NCBI RefSeq assembly: GCF_009796765.1
Contig: NZ_CP047023.1
Span: forward strand, 4,447,501 to 4,511,500
Length of the DNA stretch: 64,000 nucleotides
DNA from: Paraglaciecola sp. L3A3
GTDB lineage: Bacteria; Pseudomonadota; Gammaproteobacteria; Enterobacterales; Alteromonadaceae
Direction of reading: 5' to 3'
In this document: positions 19,637 to 29,900 of the stretch, piece by piece
Numbering within the stretch: position 1 is the stretch's first letter
Layout: every line of letters begins with the position of its first letter
The notes under the pieces: model-generated
Told to the model about the DNA's origin: nothing
Database searches by the model: none
The model's input: the letters and a program-made list of their open reading frames with translations, nothing else
Translations under genes and position numbers: made by a program

Positions 19637-21295
19637 ATGTTGTTTAATAAGATTAAAGTCGCAGTAGTAGAAGACAATGGCATGGCTCGTGCAAATCTTC
19701 GAAACCATCTTTTGGATATGGGCTTTAGTCAAATTGGTTGTTTCAGTAATGGTCGTGAATTTAAAGCCCATATTCGCCATCATAAAGTCGACCTAGTACT
19801 AATGGACTTTCACCTCGGTCAAAATAAAAACGGGGTAGAAGTCTTACAAGAGTTACAGCAACAGGGTTATCTCACTCGAGCAACTTGTGTCATGTTTGTT
19901 ACCTCAGATCGTTTACCAATGATTATTGGGCAAATTGTTGATGTACATCCAGAGGCTTTAGTTATTAAGCCTTACACCATTAGTAACATGATAAAAAATA
20001 TATCAAGTTGTCTTACAATGCATAATTTTCTTCTGCCCATATACAGGCTGATGGATGAAGATAATTTTGCACAAGCTTTAGCCGTATTAGATATTTTATT
20101 AGAACAACATCATATAGGCCGAAAACGCAGTTCGTTAATAAAACTACGAGCACGTATCTTAACCAAACTAGAGCGATATTCTGAAGCGGCGATACATTAT
20201 AAAGAAATTTTGCGACGTTCAAATAAAGTCATTTGGGCAAAATGGGGACTAGTACAGAATTTATTTTTAGATGGTCATGTAGAAGAAAGTGAAGCTTTAT
20301 TACACGAACTGACAGAGTCTCAACTCACTAATGACAAAGCCTGTGAGTGGTTGGCTCGAATTAGTGTCGGTAATAACCAATACAATAAAGCCGAAAACTA
20401 CATGCAACAAATCCGTGAGGGTGAACTATCGATTCCTGCTGCACGTTTAAAAGCTTATATCTACCAAGCTCAAGAGCGGGGTAAAGAAGCCATTTCTTTA
20501 TTAGAGAAAAAACGTGAATCAAATCGTTCTATTCGCGAAAGATACGATGAGATATCGCTAGATTTAGCTCGTTGTTATTTGTCTGAGGCCGAATTAAAAC
20601 ATAACTCTGAGCGTACATCCGATCTACAAGTAGCCAAATATCTAATTGGTGCTGCTGGTAGGAAAGTGTCTGACCCAAGCCTTTCACAGAAAAAAGATTA
20701 TTTGTTAGCCACAGCAGCATTTTTAGAAGGCAAAATTGACAAGTCAAACGAGATATTATCTCGCGATGGTATGGAAGATTTACATGAAGCTGAAATATCC
20801 ACTATTACTGATGCAATACATGCTTGGAGAAATGTCGGTAACACAGAAAAAGCCAAAGAATGTTTAGCACTTAGTAAAGAAAAACTGAAAAACATTGATG
20901 AAGGTAACACGAAAACTACTGCTAATATGTTGGTCATAAAAAGTGAAGAAGCTATCGGAGAAAGAAGACCAGAAGCGGTTAAATTCAACAAATCTGGTCT
21001 GGAAAAATTTGCCGACAAACAATACAAAGCAGCCTCTGCAGATTTTTATCAAGCTTATATGCTTTTCCCACGAGAAATGGCTTTTAGCTTAAACCTATTA
21101 CAGAGCATGGTAGATGCCAGCCTTGTTGAATACAAAACAGTCAACACCTTAGAATTTCTGGCAGAAATGCAAAATCGGGAATTGAATACAAGTAATACCA
21201 AGCGGCTTGAGCAAATTGTTGAACGTATTGTGAAAAAAGCCGATATATATGTTTTTTCTTCTGATGAAGAAGCGTCAGGTATAACAAAAAAATAA
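19637..21295 (+). CDS. Response regulator with C-terminal TPR-like repeats
   Basis: The 552-residue protein has a receiver domain at residues 5-125: acidic pocket E12/D13, phospho-acceptor D57 in LVLMDFHL, a Thr/Ser in FVTSD and K in VIKPYT. The rest is helical with TPR-type repeats (for example SSLIKLRARILTKLERYSEA and AIHYKEILRRSNKVIWAKWG). There is no DNA-binding or enzymatic output domain, so the output is probably protein-protein contact. No sensor kinase is next to it. Confidence 0.85.
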   Translation: MLFNKIKVAVVEDNGMARANLRNHLLDMGFSQIGCFSNGREFKAHIRHHKVDLVLMDFHLGQNKNGVEVLQELQQQGYLTRATCVMFVTSDRLPMIIGQIVDVHPEALVIKPYTISNMIKNISSCLTMHNFLLPIYRLMDEDNFAQALAVLDILLEQHHIGRKRSSLIKLRARILTKLERYSEAAIHYKEILRRSNKVIWAKWGLVQNLFLDGHVEESEALLHELTESQLTNDKACEWLARISVGNNQYNKAENYMQQIREGELSIPAARLKAYIYQAQERGKEAISLLEKKRESNRSIRERYDEISLDLARCYLSEAELKHNSERTSDLQVAKYLIGAAGRKVSDPSLSQKKDYLLATAAFLEGKIDKSNEILSRDGMEDLHEAEISTITDAIHAWRNVGNTEKAKECLALSKEKLKNIDEGNTKTTANMLVIKSEEAIGERRPEAVKFNKSGLEKFADKQYKAASADFYQAYMLFPREMAFSLNLLQSMVDASLVEYKTVNTLEFLAEMQNRELNTSNTKRLEQIVERIVKKADIYVFSSDEEASGITKK

Positions 21296-21412
21296 TTCTA
21301 AATTGTTAGAACTTACAAAAGCATTTATGTCACTCAGATATTCAGTATTAGACTCTGTTAACACTGAGTGATGCTTCATCAAGCTACACGATAATTTTCA
21401 CTAGAGAAAACT

Positions 21413-22309
21413 ATGCGCCACTTGCAAGATTACTATTTTTTCAAAACTATTGCTGAAACTGGCTCCATTAGAAAAGCCGCTAAGTCTTTAACTATAACCT
21501 CTACAGCCTTAAATCGCCGGATCCTAGCTTTAGAAAAAGAACTGGGCACTGAGGTATTTGAAAGACTGCCCAAGGGGGTAGAACTCTCTGCTGCTGGCGA
21601 AGTATTTTTACATCATGTACGGGAACAACTGACTGATATTGAAAAAGTAAAAAGTCAGATAGCAGATTTACGTGGTGAACGACGAGGACATATTAGCATT
21701 GCTTGCAGCCAAGCCTTGCTGCCTTTCTTTTTACCCAATCAAATCAATCAATATTCTAACTTACACCCTCATGTCACCTTTAATGTGCAAAGACGTGATA
21801 GAAAAGCGGCTGAACAAGAACTGATCAATATGAATGCCGATATAGCCGTGGTTTTTGAACCTGTATTACTGGCAGATTTTCATATTTTGTCAGTTTCTAA
21901 ACAACCCACTTATGCAATAGTATCGAAAGATCATGAACTTGCAGGCAAAGACATCATCAAACTAAGTGAATGCCTTGAATACCCTTTAGCTTTGCCAACC
22001 AAAGAATACGGACTAAGACGTATATTAGATAAAAAAGCCGATAGAGCTTTTTATAAGCTTAAACCCGCAATCGAATCCGATAGCTTTGAATTTTTGCGCT
22101 ATAAAGCTTCGTTAGGTAAATATATTACATTTCAAATTGAAGTGGGTTTACCTGAAGATCTAAGCTTTATGAATATGACCGCCATAAAAGTTGATGAAAA
22201 TGACCTTCCCCCCGGCGAAGTCTATGTTGGTCAGCTTAAAGGTCGTACTCTACCCGTTGCTGCAGCTAAGTTTGCCCAACAACTAGTCACAACATTAGAA
22301 TCTGGTTAA
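21413..22309 (+). CDS. LysR-type transcriptional regulator
   Basis: The 298-residue protein has an N-terminal winged helix-turn-helix (FFKTIAETGSIRKAAKSLTI, then TSTALNRRILALEKELGTEV) and a periplasmic-binding-type effector domain from about residue 90. It lies directly upstream of the guanidine operon and in the same direction, with a 370-base gap that contains the riboswitch. A role as regulator of that operon is possible but not shown by the sequence. LysR genes more often lie divergent from their targets. Confidence 0.88.
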   Translation: MRHLQDYYFFKTIAETGSIRKAAKSLTITSTALNRRILALEKELGTEVFERLPKGVELSAAGEVFLHHVREQLTDIEKVKSQIADLRGERRGHISIACSQALLPFFLPNQINQYSNLHPHVTFNVQRRDRKAAEQELINMNADIAVVFEPVLLADFHILSVSKQPTYAIVSKDHELAGKDIIKLSECLEYPLALPTKEYGLRRILDKKADRAFYKLKPAIESDSFEFLRYKASLGKYITFQIEVGLPEDLSFMNMTAIKVDENDLPPGEVYVGQLKGRTLPVAAAKFAQQLVTTLESG

Positions 22310-22504
22310 TCAGTACCAAAAACGGTAAAAATCGAACGTGATGCAATAATCGCATCACACGTGTGTAAAATTAACGCTATACAACATCACTACTTACTGA
22401 TTTAATCAGCTCAAAGCTTGAGGCGAAATATTTAGCGAACCAGATCCAATGCTTATTTGTATTGATATGCCGACCTAACTAATTCGACTTAAATTCTAAA
22501 TAGA

Positions 22505-22632
22505 TAACTAGGGTTCCGATTTATTTAATAAATGTCTGGTCCGAGAGTTATCAACCCAGTACATATTCAGTAATGAATATCTTGCTTCTGCAAAGGGTTA
22601 CACGGAGGGATAAAAGCCCGGGAGGTTAGTTT
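22505..22632 (+). promoter_or_regulatory. Guanidine-I riboswitch (ykkC class)
   Basis: The leader carries the conserved ykkC blocks in order: CTAGGGTTCCG at 22508-22518, GTCTGGTCCGAGAG at 22534-22547, ACCC at 22553-22556, and ACACGGAGGGATAAAAGCCC with GGGAGG at 22600-22625. These are the hallmark sequences of the guanidine-I aptamer. The expression platform offers competing pairings: GAGG (22622-22625) with CCTC (22640-22643), or GTTAG (22625-22629) with CTAAC (22647-22651). No U-tract follows, so control of translation or folding of the leader is more likely than termination. The first gene starts 51 bases later. Confidence 0.93.
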
Positions 22633-22682
22633 ATATAAGCCTCTTGCTAACTTAAATCTGTGTAAACTTTGGAGATGTTCCT

Positions 22683-23735
22683 GTGAAAAAATTTAAAACT
22701 GCGCGACTTTTTAAAACAGCACTATTAACACTAACCTTATTGGCTTCTGCTAACTCATTCGCAAAAGACAAATTTTCTGTGTGCTGGTCTATTTATGTGG
22801 GTTGGATGCCATGGGAATACGGTGATTCATCTGGCATAGTTAAAAAATGGGCTGACAAATACGACATCGAAATAGATGTGGTACAAATCAACGATTACAT
22901 CGAATCTATCAATCAATACACAGCCGGCGAGTTTGATGCTTGCACTATGACTAACATGGATGCGTTAACCATACCTTCAGCCAGTTTTGTAGACAGCACA
23001 GCGTTAGTAGTAGGTGACTTTTCTAACGGTAACGATGGTGTAGTACTAAAAGATAAAAGCTCACTAAAAGACATTAAAGGCCAGCAAATTAACTTAGTTG
23101 AGCTCAGTGTGTCTCATTATTTGTTAGCTCGTGCCTTAGAAACTGTCGGGTTACAAGAGCGAGATGTCAAAGTAGTTAATACTTCTGATGCCGATTTGGT
23201 GGCAGCTTACACCACGGACGATGTGACCTCAGTAGTAACATGGAATCCATTATTATCTGAAATTGAAAAAATGCCTAAAACCACAAAAGTGTTTGATTCT
23301 TCTATGATCCCTGGCGAAATAATCGACTTACTAGTAGTCAACAGTGACACATTAAAAGCCAATCCTAAACTAGGCAAAGCTTTGGTTGGGGCTTGGTATG
23401 AAATCATGAGTAAAATGCAAGGTAACAACACAGTATTAACTGAAATGGCAGTGGCGTCTGGCACTGACTTAGCAGGCTATAATGCTCAACTTGCTACCAC
23501 CAAAATGTTTTACACTCCAGCTGAAGCAGTTAAATTTACTAATAGCGCACAATTACCTAAAACCATGGAATATGTAGCTAAATTCTCTTTTGATCACGGC
23601 CTATTAGGTGACGGAGCAGCAGATGCGGGCTTTATTGGTATCGAAACGCCTGCCGGCATAGTTGGTGATAAAAACAATATTCAATTACGATTCGATCCTA
23701 GCTTCATGCAAATGGCAGCTGACGGTAAATTGTAA
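22683..23735 (+). CDS. Guanidine ABC transporter, substrate-binding protein
   Basis: The 350-residue periplasmic binding protein has a cleavable signal (residues 1-27, ending ANSFAK) and belongs to the NrtA/SsuA/TauA-like cluster linked to urea-carboxylase regions. It begins at a GTG with GGAG 8 bases upstream. Aromatic and acidic residues near the mature start (CWSIYVGWMPWEYGD) may form the ligand site. It is the first gene behind the guanidine-I riboswitch, and its genes continue into permease and ATPase. Guanidinium is therefore the likely ligand, although older annotation calls such proteins urea or nitrate binding. Confidence 0.88.
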   Translation: MKKFKTARLFKTALLTLTLLASANSFAKDKFSVCWSIYVGWMPWEYGDSSGIVKKWADKYDIEIDVVQINDYIESINQYTAGEFDACTMTNMDALTIPSASFVDSTALVVGDFSNGNDGVVLKDKSSLKDIKGQQINLVELSVSHYLLARALETVGLQERDVKVVNTSDADLVAAYTTDDVTSVVTWNPLLSEIEKMPKTTKVFDSSMIPGEIIDLLVVNSDTLKANPKLGKALVGAWYEIMSKMQGNNTVLTEMAVASGTDLAGYNAQLATTKMFYTPAEAVKFTNSAQLPKTMEYVAKFSFDHGLLGDGAADAGFIGIETPAGIVGDKNNIQLRFDPSFMQMAADGKL

Positions 23736-23831
23736 AAAATGGGTGCGAATTAATAGCTAAAACCAGTTATTAATCCGCTTCTCAAATGAAATCGATACTC
23801 TTCACAATCACATTTATTTAAGGTTTTTATC

Positions 23832-24656
23832 ATGAAAAAGATCATGAACATAGTGCCATCAAAACCTTTGAACATTTTTTTGAGTCTGTTGCCATTCATC
23901 ATTATATTTTTTGTTTATTGGTCCGCTTCGGCAGACCGTTTAGTGGAAAATCCCAATGACAAATTATTGCCAAGTTTTAGTCAAATATACAGTGCAGTGG
24001 ATAGATTAGCCTTTACTGAAAATAAACGTACTGGTGAATACCTATTTTGGCAAGATACCTCTGCCAGCTTGTACAGACTCAGTATAGGTATTTGTATCAG
24101 CGCCCTATCTGGTTTATTGATCGGCATATTGACAGGTTTAATACCTGTAGCCCGCTCAGGATTATCTCCACTGATCACAGTGTTATCGCTTATTCCACCT
24201 ATGGCTATTTTACCCATACTGTTTATCAGTTTTGGTTTGGGTGAACTGGCTAAAGTGATGTTAATTATCATAGGTACTGCGCCGGTGATGATGCGCGATA
24301 TGCAATCTCACGTTAGACAACTTCCCGCAGAACAATTAATCAAAGCACAAACCTTAGGGGCTTCTACTTGGTTGGTCAGCTTACGGGTGATATTACCGCA
24401 GATCCTGCCACGTTTATTGGCTTCAATGCGTTTATCCTTAGGGGCCGCTTGGTTATTCTTGATCGCAGCAGAAGCTATTGCGGCACAAGAAGGTCTAGGT
24501 TATCGCATATTTTTAGTACGTAGATATATGTCTATGGATGTAATTTTTCCATACGTAATTTGGATTACCTTACTAGCGTTTTTAATGGACTACCTATTAA
24601 GAAAAACCTCAGAAAAAGCTTTTCCTTGGTACCACTCAATCGAAAGCAGTAAATAA
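23832..24656 (+). CDS. Guanidine ABC transporter, permease
   Basis: The 274-residue inner-membrane permease of the BPD_transp_1 type has about six membrane helices and the EAA loop (EQLIKAQTLGASTWLVSLRV). It forms the transporter with the flanking binding protein and ATPase. The 96-base gap upstream carries no terminator that I can see. Confidence 0.9.
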   Translation: MKKIMNIVPSKPLNIFLSLLPFIIIFFVYWSASADRLVENPNDKLLPSFSQIYSAVDRLAFTENKRTGEYLFWQDTSASLYRLSIGICISALSGLLIGILTGLIPVARSGLSPLITVLSLIPPMAILPILFISFGLGELAKVMLIIIGTAPVMMRDMQSHVRQLPAEQLIKAQTLGASTWLVSLRVILPQILPRLLASMRLSLGAAWLFLIAAEAIAAQEGLGYRIFLVRRYMSMDVIFPYVIWITLLAFLMDYLLRKTSEKAFPWYHSIESSK

Positions 24657-24694
24657 CGCGCTTTGTCGTCAAAAAGAATAGTAAGGAAATCGCC

Positions 24695-25465
24695 ATGAGC
24701 TTTATCTCTATTAAAAATGTATGGAAATCCTACGATGATAACTTGGTACTTGAACGCCTTAATTTAGAGGTAGAGCAAGGTGAGTTTGTATCTATGGTGG
24801 GAGCCTCAGGTTGTGGTAAATCAACCTTTTTAAACATGTTACTTGGCCGTGAACAACCTAGCAAAGGTTCAATAGTGCTTGATGGTAAAACATTAAACGA
24901 TGAGCCTGATGCAGATCGTGGCATAGTATTTCAAAAATATTCAGTTTTCCCACATTTAACGGTTTTACAGAATGTGATGATTGCCGACGAGTTTTCACAA
25001 GCCAAGGTTTTAGGTTGGACATTCGGTAACACTAAAAAACAAATCAAAGAAAAAGCCCTAGATTTTATACAAGCTGTGGGGCTTTCTCCGGCCATTGCTA
25101 AATATCCACACGAATTATCTGGTGGTATGCAACAAAGATTAGCTATTGCCCAAGCCCTGATGAAAGCGCCCAAAGTATTGTTATTAGATGAACCTTTTGG
25201 TGCCCTTGATCCAGGTATTCGCGGCGATATGCATGAGTTAATCCATGATATTTGGCAAAAAAATAAACTGACTATTTTTATGGTCACCCACGACATAAAA
25301 GAAGGCTTCGAATTGGGTTCACGCCTCTGGGTGTTCGACAAATTACGAGATGATCCACAAGCGCCCAATGCTTACGGTGCTCAGGTCACCTTTGATCTGC
25401 CATTAGCGTCTCGTGGCAATAAAGAAGACGTCAACAAAATGATTGAAAAAGTGAGACACAAATAA
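24695..25465 (+). CDS. Guanidine ABC transporter, ATP-binding protein
   Basis: The 256-residue ABC ATPase has Walker A GASGCGKST, Q-loop FQKYSVFPHL, signature LSGGMQQRLAIAQAL, Walker B VLLLDEPFGALD and switch His in VTHD. Belongs to the SsuB/TauB/NrtD class. The next gene starts 1 base after its stop, so transport and catabolic genes are in one message. Confidence 0.93.
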   Translation: MSFISIKNVWKSYDDNLVLERLNLEVEQGEFVSMVGASGCGKSTFLNMLLGREQPSKGSIVLDGKTLNDEPDADRGIVFQKYSVFPHLTVLQNVMIADEFSQAKVLGWTFGNTKKQIKEKALDFIQAVGLSPAIAKYPHELSGGMQQRLAIAQALMKAPKVLLLDEPFGALDPGIRGDMHELIHDIWQKNKLTIFMVTHDIKEGFELGSRLWVFDKLRDDPQAPNAYGAQVTFDLPLASRGNKEDVNKMIEKVRHK

Positions 25466-25466
25466 T

Positions 25467-26210
25467 ATGAGCCAGTCTAATACGCAAGATTTACAACAGC
25501 CAATTTTGTATCAAGATACCCTACCCGGTGGTAAACATTGGTCCATGCGCATGCGTCGCGGCACCAGCTTACGTTTAATAGACAAAGAAGGTGGCGCCAA
25601 CTTAGGCATGTTGTTTTATAACCCTGAAAATTTATTAGAGCGTTACAATGCACCCGATACGTTAAAGGGCCAACACACATTTAAATTAACTAAAGGCCAC
25701 TGTTTATATTCAGATATGGGACGTATTTTTTGCTCTATAACCGAAGACACCTTGGGCTGGCACGACACGGTATGCGGCAACAGTAACCGTAAAATAGTCG
25801 ACGCTCAATGGGGCGAAAAAGACTATCAAAAAGATAGAAACAACTGGCTGCAAAATGGCAATGATGCGTTTTTAATCGAAGCCACTAAGTATGGCCTAAG
25901 TAAAAGAGACCTAGCGGCCAACCTAAATTTATTTAGTTGTATTGCCCCTGATGATGAAGGCAACTTGACCTATCAAACCAATCACAGCCAAGCTGGCGAC
26001 TCGGTAGAGCTGCGTTTTGAAATGGACACAATCGTATTATTACATACTTGCCCTCACCCACTCAATCCAGCTACAGACTACCCATTTAAACCGGTTGAAT
26101 ACCAAATATTCAAATCAGCAGAGATAGGTGAAGACGACTTATGTAAAAACGCCTGTGCAGAGAACCAAAGAGGTTTTGAAAATAATCGTTTATACCATTT
26201 GGGTTTATAG
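25467..26210 (+). CDS. cgdA: Carboxyguanidine deiminase subunit CgdA (urea carboxylase-associated protein 1)
   Basis: The 247-residue DUF1989-family protein was formerly called urea amidolyase/carboxylase-associated protein 1. With its partner it converts carboxyguanidine, the product of guanidine carboxylase, to allophanate and ammonia. Conserved features are [29 protein letters not shown] and the Cys motif [11 protein letters not shown], candidate metal ligands. It is almost joined to the ATPase gene and 29 bases before cgdB. The name rests on family and operon context. Confidence 0.88.
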   Translation: MSQSNTQDLQQPILYQDTLPGGKHWSMRMRRGTSLRLIDKEGGANLGMLFYNPENLLERYNAPDTLKGQHTFKLTKGHCLYSDMGRIFCSITEDTLGWHDTVCGNSNRKIVDAQWGEKDYQKDRNNWLQNGNDAFLIEATKYGLSKRDLAANLNLFSCIAPDDEGNLTYQTNHSQAGDSVELRFEMDTIVLLHTCPHPLNPATDYPFKPVEYQIFKSAEIGEDDLCKNACAENQRGFENNRLYHLGL

Positions 26211-26239
26211 GCCGACTTTTAAAACAGGAACAGAACAAG

Positions 26240-26887
26240 ATGATTTTAGCAAGCCAATTACAAGCAGAAGACGCAGTGATCCGTGACATAGTCGACGCTG
26301 GCGACTATTACCTCAAGGTAGTAAAACAAGGCCAAACTGTGCGTATTCTAGATATTGAAGGCAATCAAGCTGCCGACACCTTATTTTATAACGCTAACGA
26401 TATCAGCGAACGCTACAGCGCCATCGACACCATACGTGAGCAAGGCAATGTATATTTAACCGCTGGTAGCGTGTTAATGACCAACGACTGTAATCCATTA
26501 TTGAAAATTGTCGCTGACACTTGTGGTCGTCACGACACTTTAGGTGGCGCATGTGCCACAGAAAGTAACACTGTGCGTTATCAGCTAGAAAAAAAATGTA
26601 TGCATGCTTGTCGCGATAGCTGGTTACTGGCTATTGCCGAAAACGAAGAGTTAGGCATGGATAAGAGTGACATTACTCACAACATCAACTTTTTTATGAA
26701 CGTACCTATTACCGCTGAAGGCAAACTCAGCTTTGCAGACGGCATAAGTGGTGCAGGAAAATACGTAGAATTAGAAGCCCTGATGGACACAATAATGTTG
26801 ATTTCTAATTGCCCACAATTGAATAACCCTTGTAATGCTTACAACCCTACACCTGTTGAAGTATTGATTTGGGATCAAGCTAAGTAA
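26240..26887 (+). CDS. cgdB: Carboxyguanidine deiminase subunit CgdB (urea carboxylase-associated protein 2)
   Basis: The 215-residue DUF1989-family partner of CgdA shares the pattern [30 protein letters not shown] and [10 protein letters not shown]. The Cys/His positions (CGRHD, GAC, SNCP) line up with those of CgdA and probably bind a metal. The stop at 26887 is followed by the guanidine-II hairpins and then the carboxylase. Confidence 0.88.
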   Translation: MILASQLQAEDAVIRDIVDAGDYYLKVVKQGQTVRILDIEGNQAADTLFYNANDISERYSAIDTIREQGNVYLTAGSVLMTNDCNPLLKIVADTCGRHDTLGGACATESNTVRYQLEKKCMHACRDSWLLAIAENEELGMDKSDITHNINFFMNVPITAEGKLSFADGISGAGKYVELEALMDTIMLISNCPQLNNPCNAYNPTPVEVLIWDQAK

Positions 26888-26919
26888 CCTAAGCTCAGGT
26901 TAAGTAAAAATTAATGGTG

Positions 26920-26964
26920 AGTAGGACGACCTGCTTGACCCAAATAATCAGTGGGACGACCCAC
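26920..26964 (+). promoter_or_regulatory. Guanidine-II (mini-ykkC) riboswitch inside the operon
   Basis: Two small hairpins carry identical ACGA tetraloops. P1 is AGTAGG-ACGA-CCTGCT at 26920-26935, six pairs with one G-U. P2 is GTGGG-ACGA-CCCAC at 26951-26964, five pairs. A 15-base linker separates them. Paired stems with ACGR loops and GG/CC closing are the definition of the guanidine-II aptamer. The linker contains GACCC, which could pair with the 5' arm of P2 as an alternative fold. The carboxylase start codon is 19 bases after P2. This is a second guanidine-sensing RNA 4.3 kb downstream of the guanidine-I element. Confidence 0.85.
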
Positions 26965-26983
26965 ATTTGATGAGTCTTTGATT

Positions 26984-29900
26984 ATGTTTAAGACAGTATT
27001 AATTGCCAACCGAGGCGCTATCGCCTGCCGTATCATTCGCACCCTAAAAAAATTAGGCATCAAAAGTATTGCCGTATACGCCGAAGCGGATAGAGAGTCA
27101 TTACATGTGCGTCAAGCCGACCAAGCCTTTAGCTTAGGCCAAGGTTCTGCTAGCCAAACCTATTTAGATCAACAAAAAATCATCGATATCGCTAAACAAA
27201 CAGGGGCTGACGCTATTCACCCTGGATATGGTTTTTTAAGTGAAAATGCTGACTTCAGTGAAAAATTACAAAGTCATGGCATTACCTTTATTGGGCCTAG
27301 ACCACAACAAATGATCGACTTTGGCTTAAAACATCAAGCCCGTGACTTAGCTGAACAAGCCGGTGTACCTTTAGTGCCAGGCAGTGGTTTATTAGCAGAT
27401 TTAGCCGAAGTCGTGTCTTTTGCTGAACAAGTAGGTTACCCCGTTATGCTGAAAAGCACAGCCGGTGGTGGTGGCATAGGCATGCAAAGGTGTGATGATA
27501 AGAGTCAGCTAGAAAAAGCCTTTACTAATGTAAAATATTTAGGCGCACAGAACTTCTCTAACGACGGCGTGTTTTTAGAAAAATTTGTGCAACAAGCCAG
27601 ACATATTGAAGTACAAGTTGTAGGTAATGGTGCTGGGCAAGTGGTCACTTTAGGTGAACGAGATTGCTCAAGCCAAAGACGAAACCAAAAGGTAGTAGAA
27701 GAAACCCCCGCCCCTAATTTGTCTGATGAAATAAGACAACAAATGTATGCCACAGCTAAACAGCTAATGGCGTCGATTAACTACCTAAATGCCGGTACGG
27801 TTGAGTATATATTTGATCAACAAAGTCAGCAGTTTTACTTTTTAGAAGTAAACACTCGCTTACAAGTAGAACACGGTATTACCGAACTTTGTTTCGATGT
27901 CGACCTAGTTGAGTGGATGTTGAAAATCGCCTATGACGACACTATGGCCAAGCAAGAGTCATTAACAGCCACAGACCTAAGTGCCATCGATAATTTAGTC
28001 AGCCAAGGCCATGCTATTCAAGCTAGAATTTACGCTGAAAACCCGGCTAAAAACTTTCAACCGTCATCAGGTTTATTAACCCAAGTTGAATGGCCAGAGC
28101 AGCATTTCACCAGCACAGACACTTTACGTATTGACCATTGGATTGAAGCTGGCATTGAAGTGTCACCGTTTTTTGACCCTATGTTAGCCAAAGTGCAAGT
28201 AAAAGCCGAAAACAGACAACAAGCCATTGAGCAGTTAGACAACGCCTTAACAAATAGCCACTTGTACGGCATCATCACTAACATTGATTATGTGCGAGAT
28301 ATTTTGCAAACAGAGCTGTTTGCAGACGGAAAAATATTCACTCGTAGCCTAGATAACATTCATGCAAGCTTTGCAGGTTTTGAAGTAATCAAACCCGGCA
28401 CAATGACCACTATTCAGGATTACCCTGCCCGTTCAGGTTATTGGAATATTGGTGTGCCACCATCTGGCCCTTTCGATTTTTATTCGTTTAATTTAGCTAA
28501 TCGCTTATTGGGTAATACTCAAGATGCTGCTGGTTTAGAAATCACCATTCAAGGCCCATCTCTGTTATTCCATCAAGCCAGCCAAGTGATTGTGTGTGGC
28601 GCAGATATTGACATAAAGTTAGATGAACAAAGTTATGCCATGAACCAAGTCATCAATATTGCTGCTGGACAAACATTAAAAATAGGCTCAGTAAAAGACG
28701 CTGGCGCCCGGGCTTATTTGGCCATAAGTGGCGGCATTCAGTGCCCTGAATATCTAGGCAGCAAAAGCACCTTTACTTTAGGTCAATTTGGTGGACATTG
28801 TGGTCGTGCATTACGTACTGGCGATTTTATTCAACTCATAGACAACCAAGCCAAGCACATCACATTTTCTTTACCTGCCAGTGAAGAATTGGCAGCAAAA
28901 ATTGAACATACTTGGTCATTGCGAGTGATGTCGGGGCCACATGGCGCACCTGATTTTTTCACTGATAAAGACATTGAAACCATCCACCAACATGAATGGG
29001 AAGTACACTACAATTCAAGTCGAACAGGTATTCGCTTGATAGGCCCTAAACCCGAATGGGCCCGTGAAAGTGGTGGTGAGGCAGGCTTACATCCGTCTAA
29101 CATTCACGATAATGCTTATGCCTTTGGTACGGTAGACTTTACCGGTGATATGCCAGTCATTTTAGGCCCAGACGGCCCCAGTTTAGGAGGTTTTGTTTGT
29201 CCCTTCACCGTGATTTCTGCCGATTTATGGAAACTTGGTCAATTTAAAGGTGGCGATAAAGTACGTTTTGAAATAGTCGACTTAGCCGCGGCACAACAAG
29301 TTGAACAAGCACAAAATAAGCAACTACAAGCATTAACCCCACAAGCTTGTGATTATCAAGCTGTGCCTATTAGTTCACCTATTTTAGATACCTTGGTCAC
29401 CGAAGACGGCGAGCCTGATCTGGTGTTCCGCCAAGCCGGTGATAAGTTTTTATTAGTGGAATATGGCGAGCTGGTACTAGACCTAGCTTTACGAGCACGA
29501 GTTCAAGCCTTGTTAACCAGTGTTGAGGCAGAATGTATTGATGGAGTATTAGAACTCACCCCAGGTATTCGTTCACTACAAGTGCATTTCGATAATCAAA
29601 TAGTGACCGCCGGTAAATTGATCGCCAAGTTAAAAGCACTAGATAAGGCACTGGGCGATACTAGCCAATTAGAATTTGCCTCACGCATAGTGCATTTACC
29701 GCTAAGTTGGGACGACGAAGCCTGCCAGTTGGCTATCGACAAATACATACAGTCAGTCCGTAAAGACGCCCCTTGGTGTCCATCTAACATTGATTTTATT
29801 AAACGAATTAATGGCTTAACTGACATCCAACAAGTGCAAGATATCGTCTTTGAAGCCAGCTATTTAGTATTAGGTTTAGGTGATGTGTACTTAGGTGCGC

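Noticed and set aside
22338..22358. Hairpin GTGATGC-AATAATC-GCATCAC after the LysR gene
   Set aside because: Could be a terminator, but no T-run follows and the stem is only 7 bp. Left unassigned.
26951..26983. GTG start of guanidine carboxylase
   Set aside because: It lies inside the P2 hairpin of the guanidine-II riboswitch and adds residues not found in the family.
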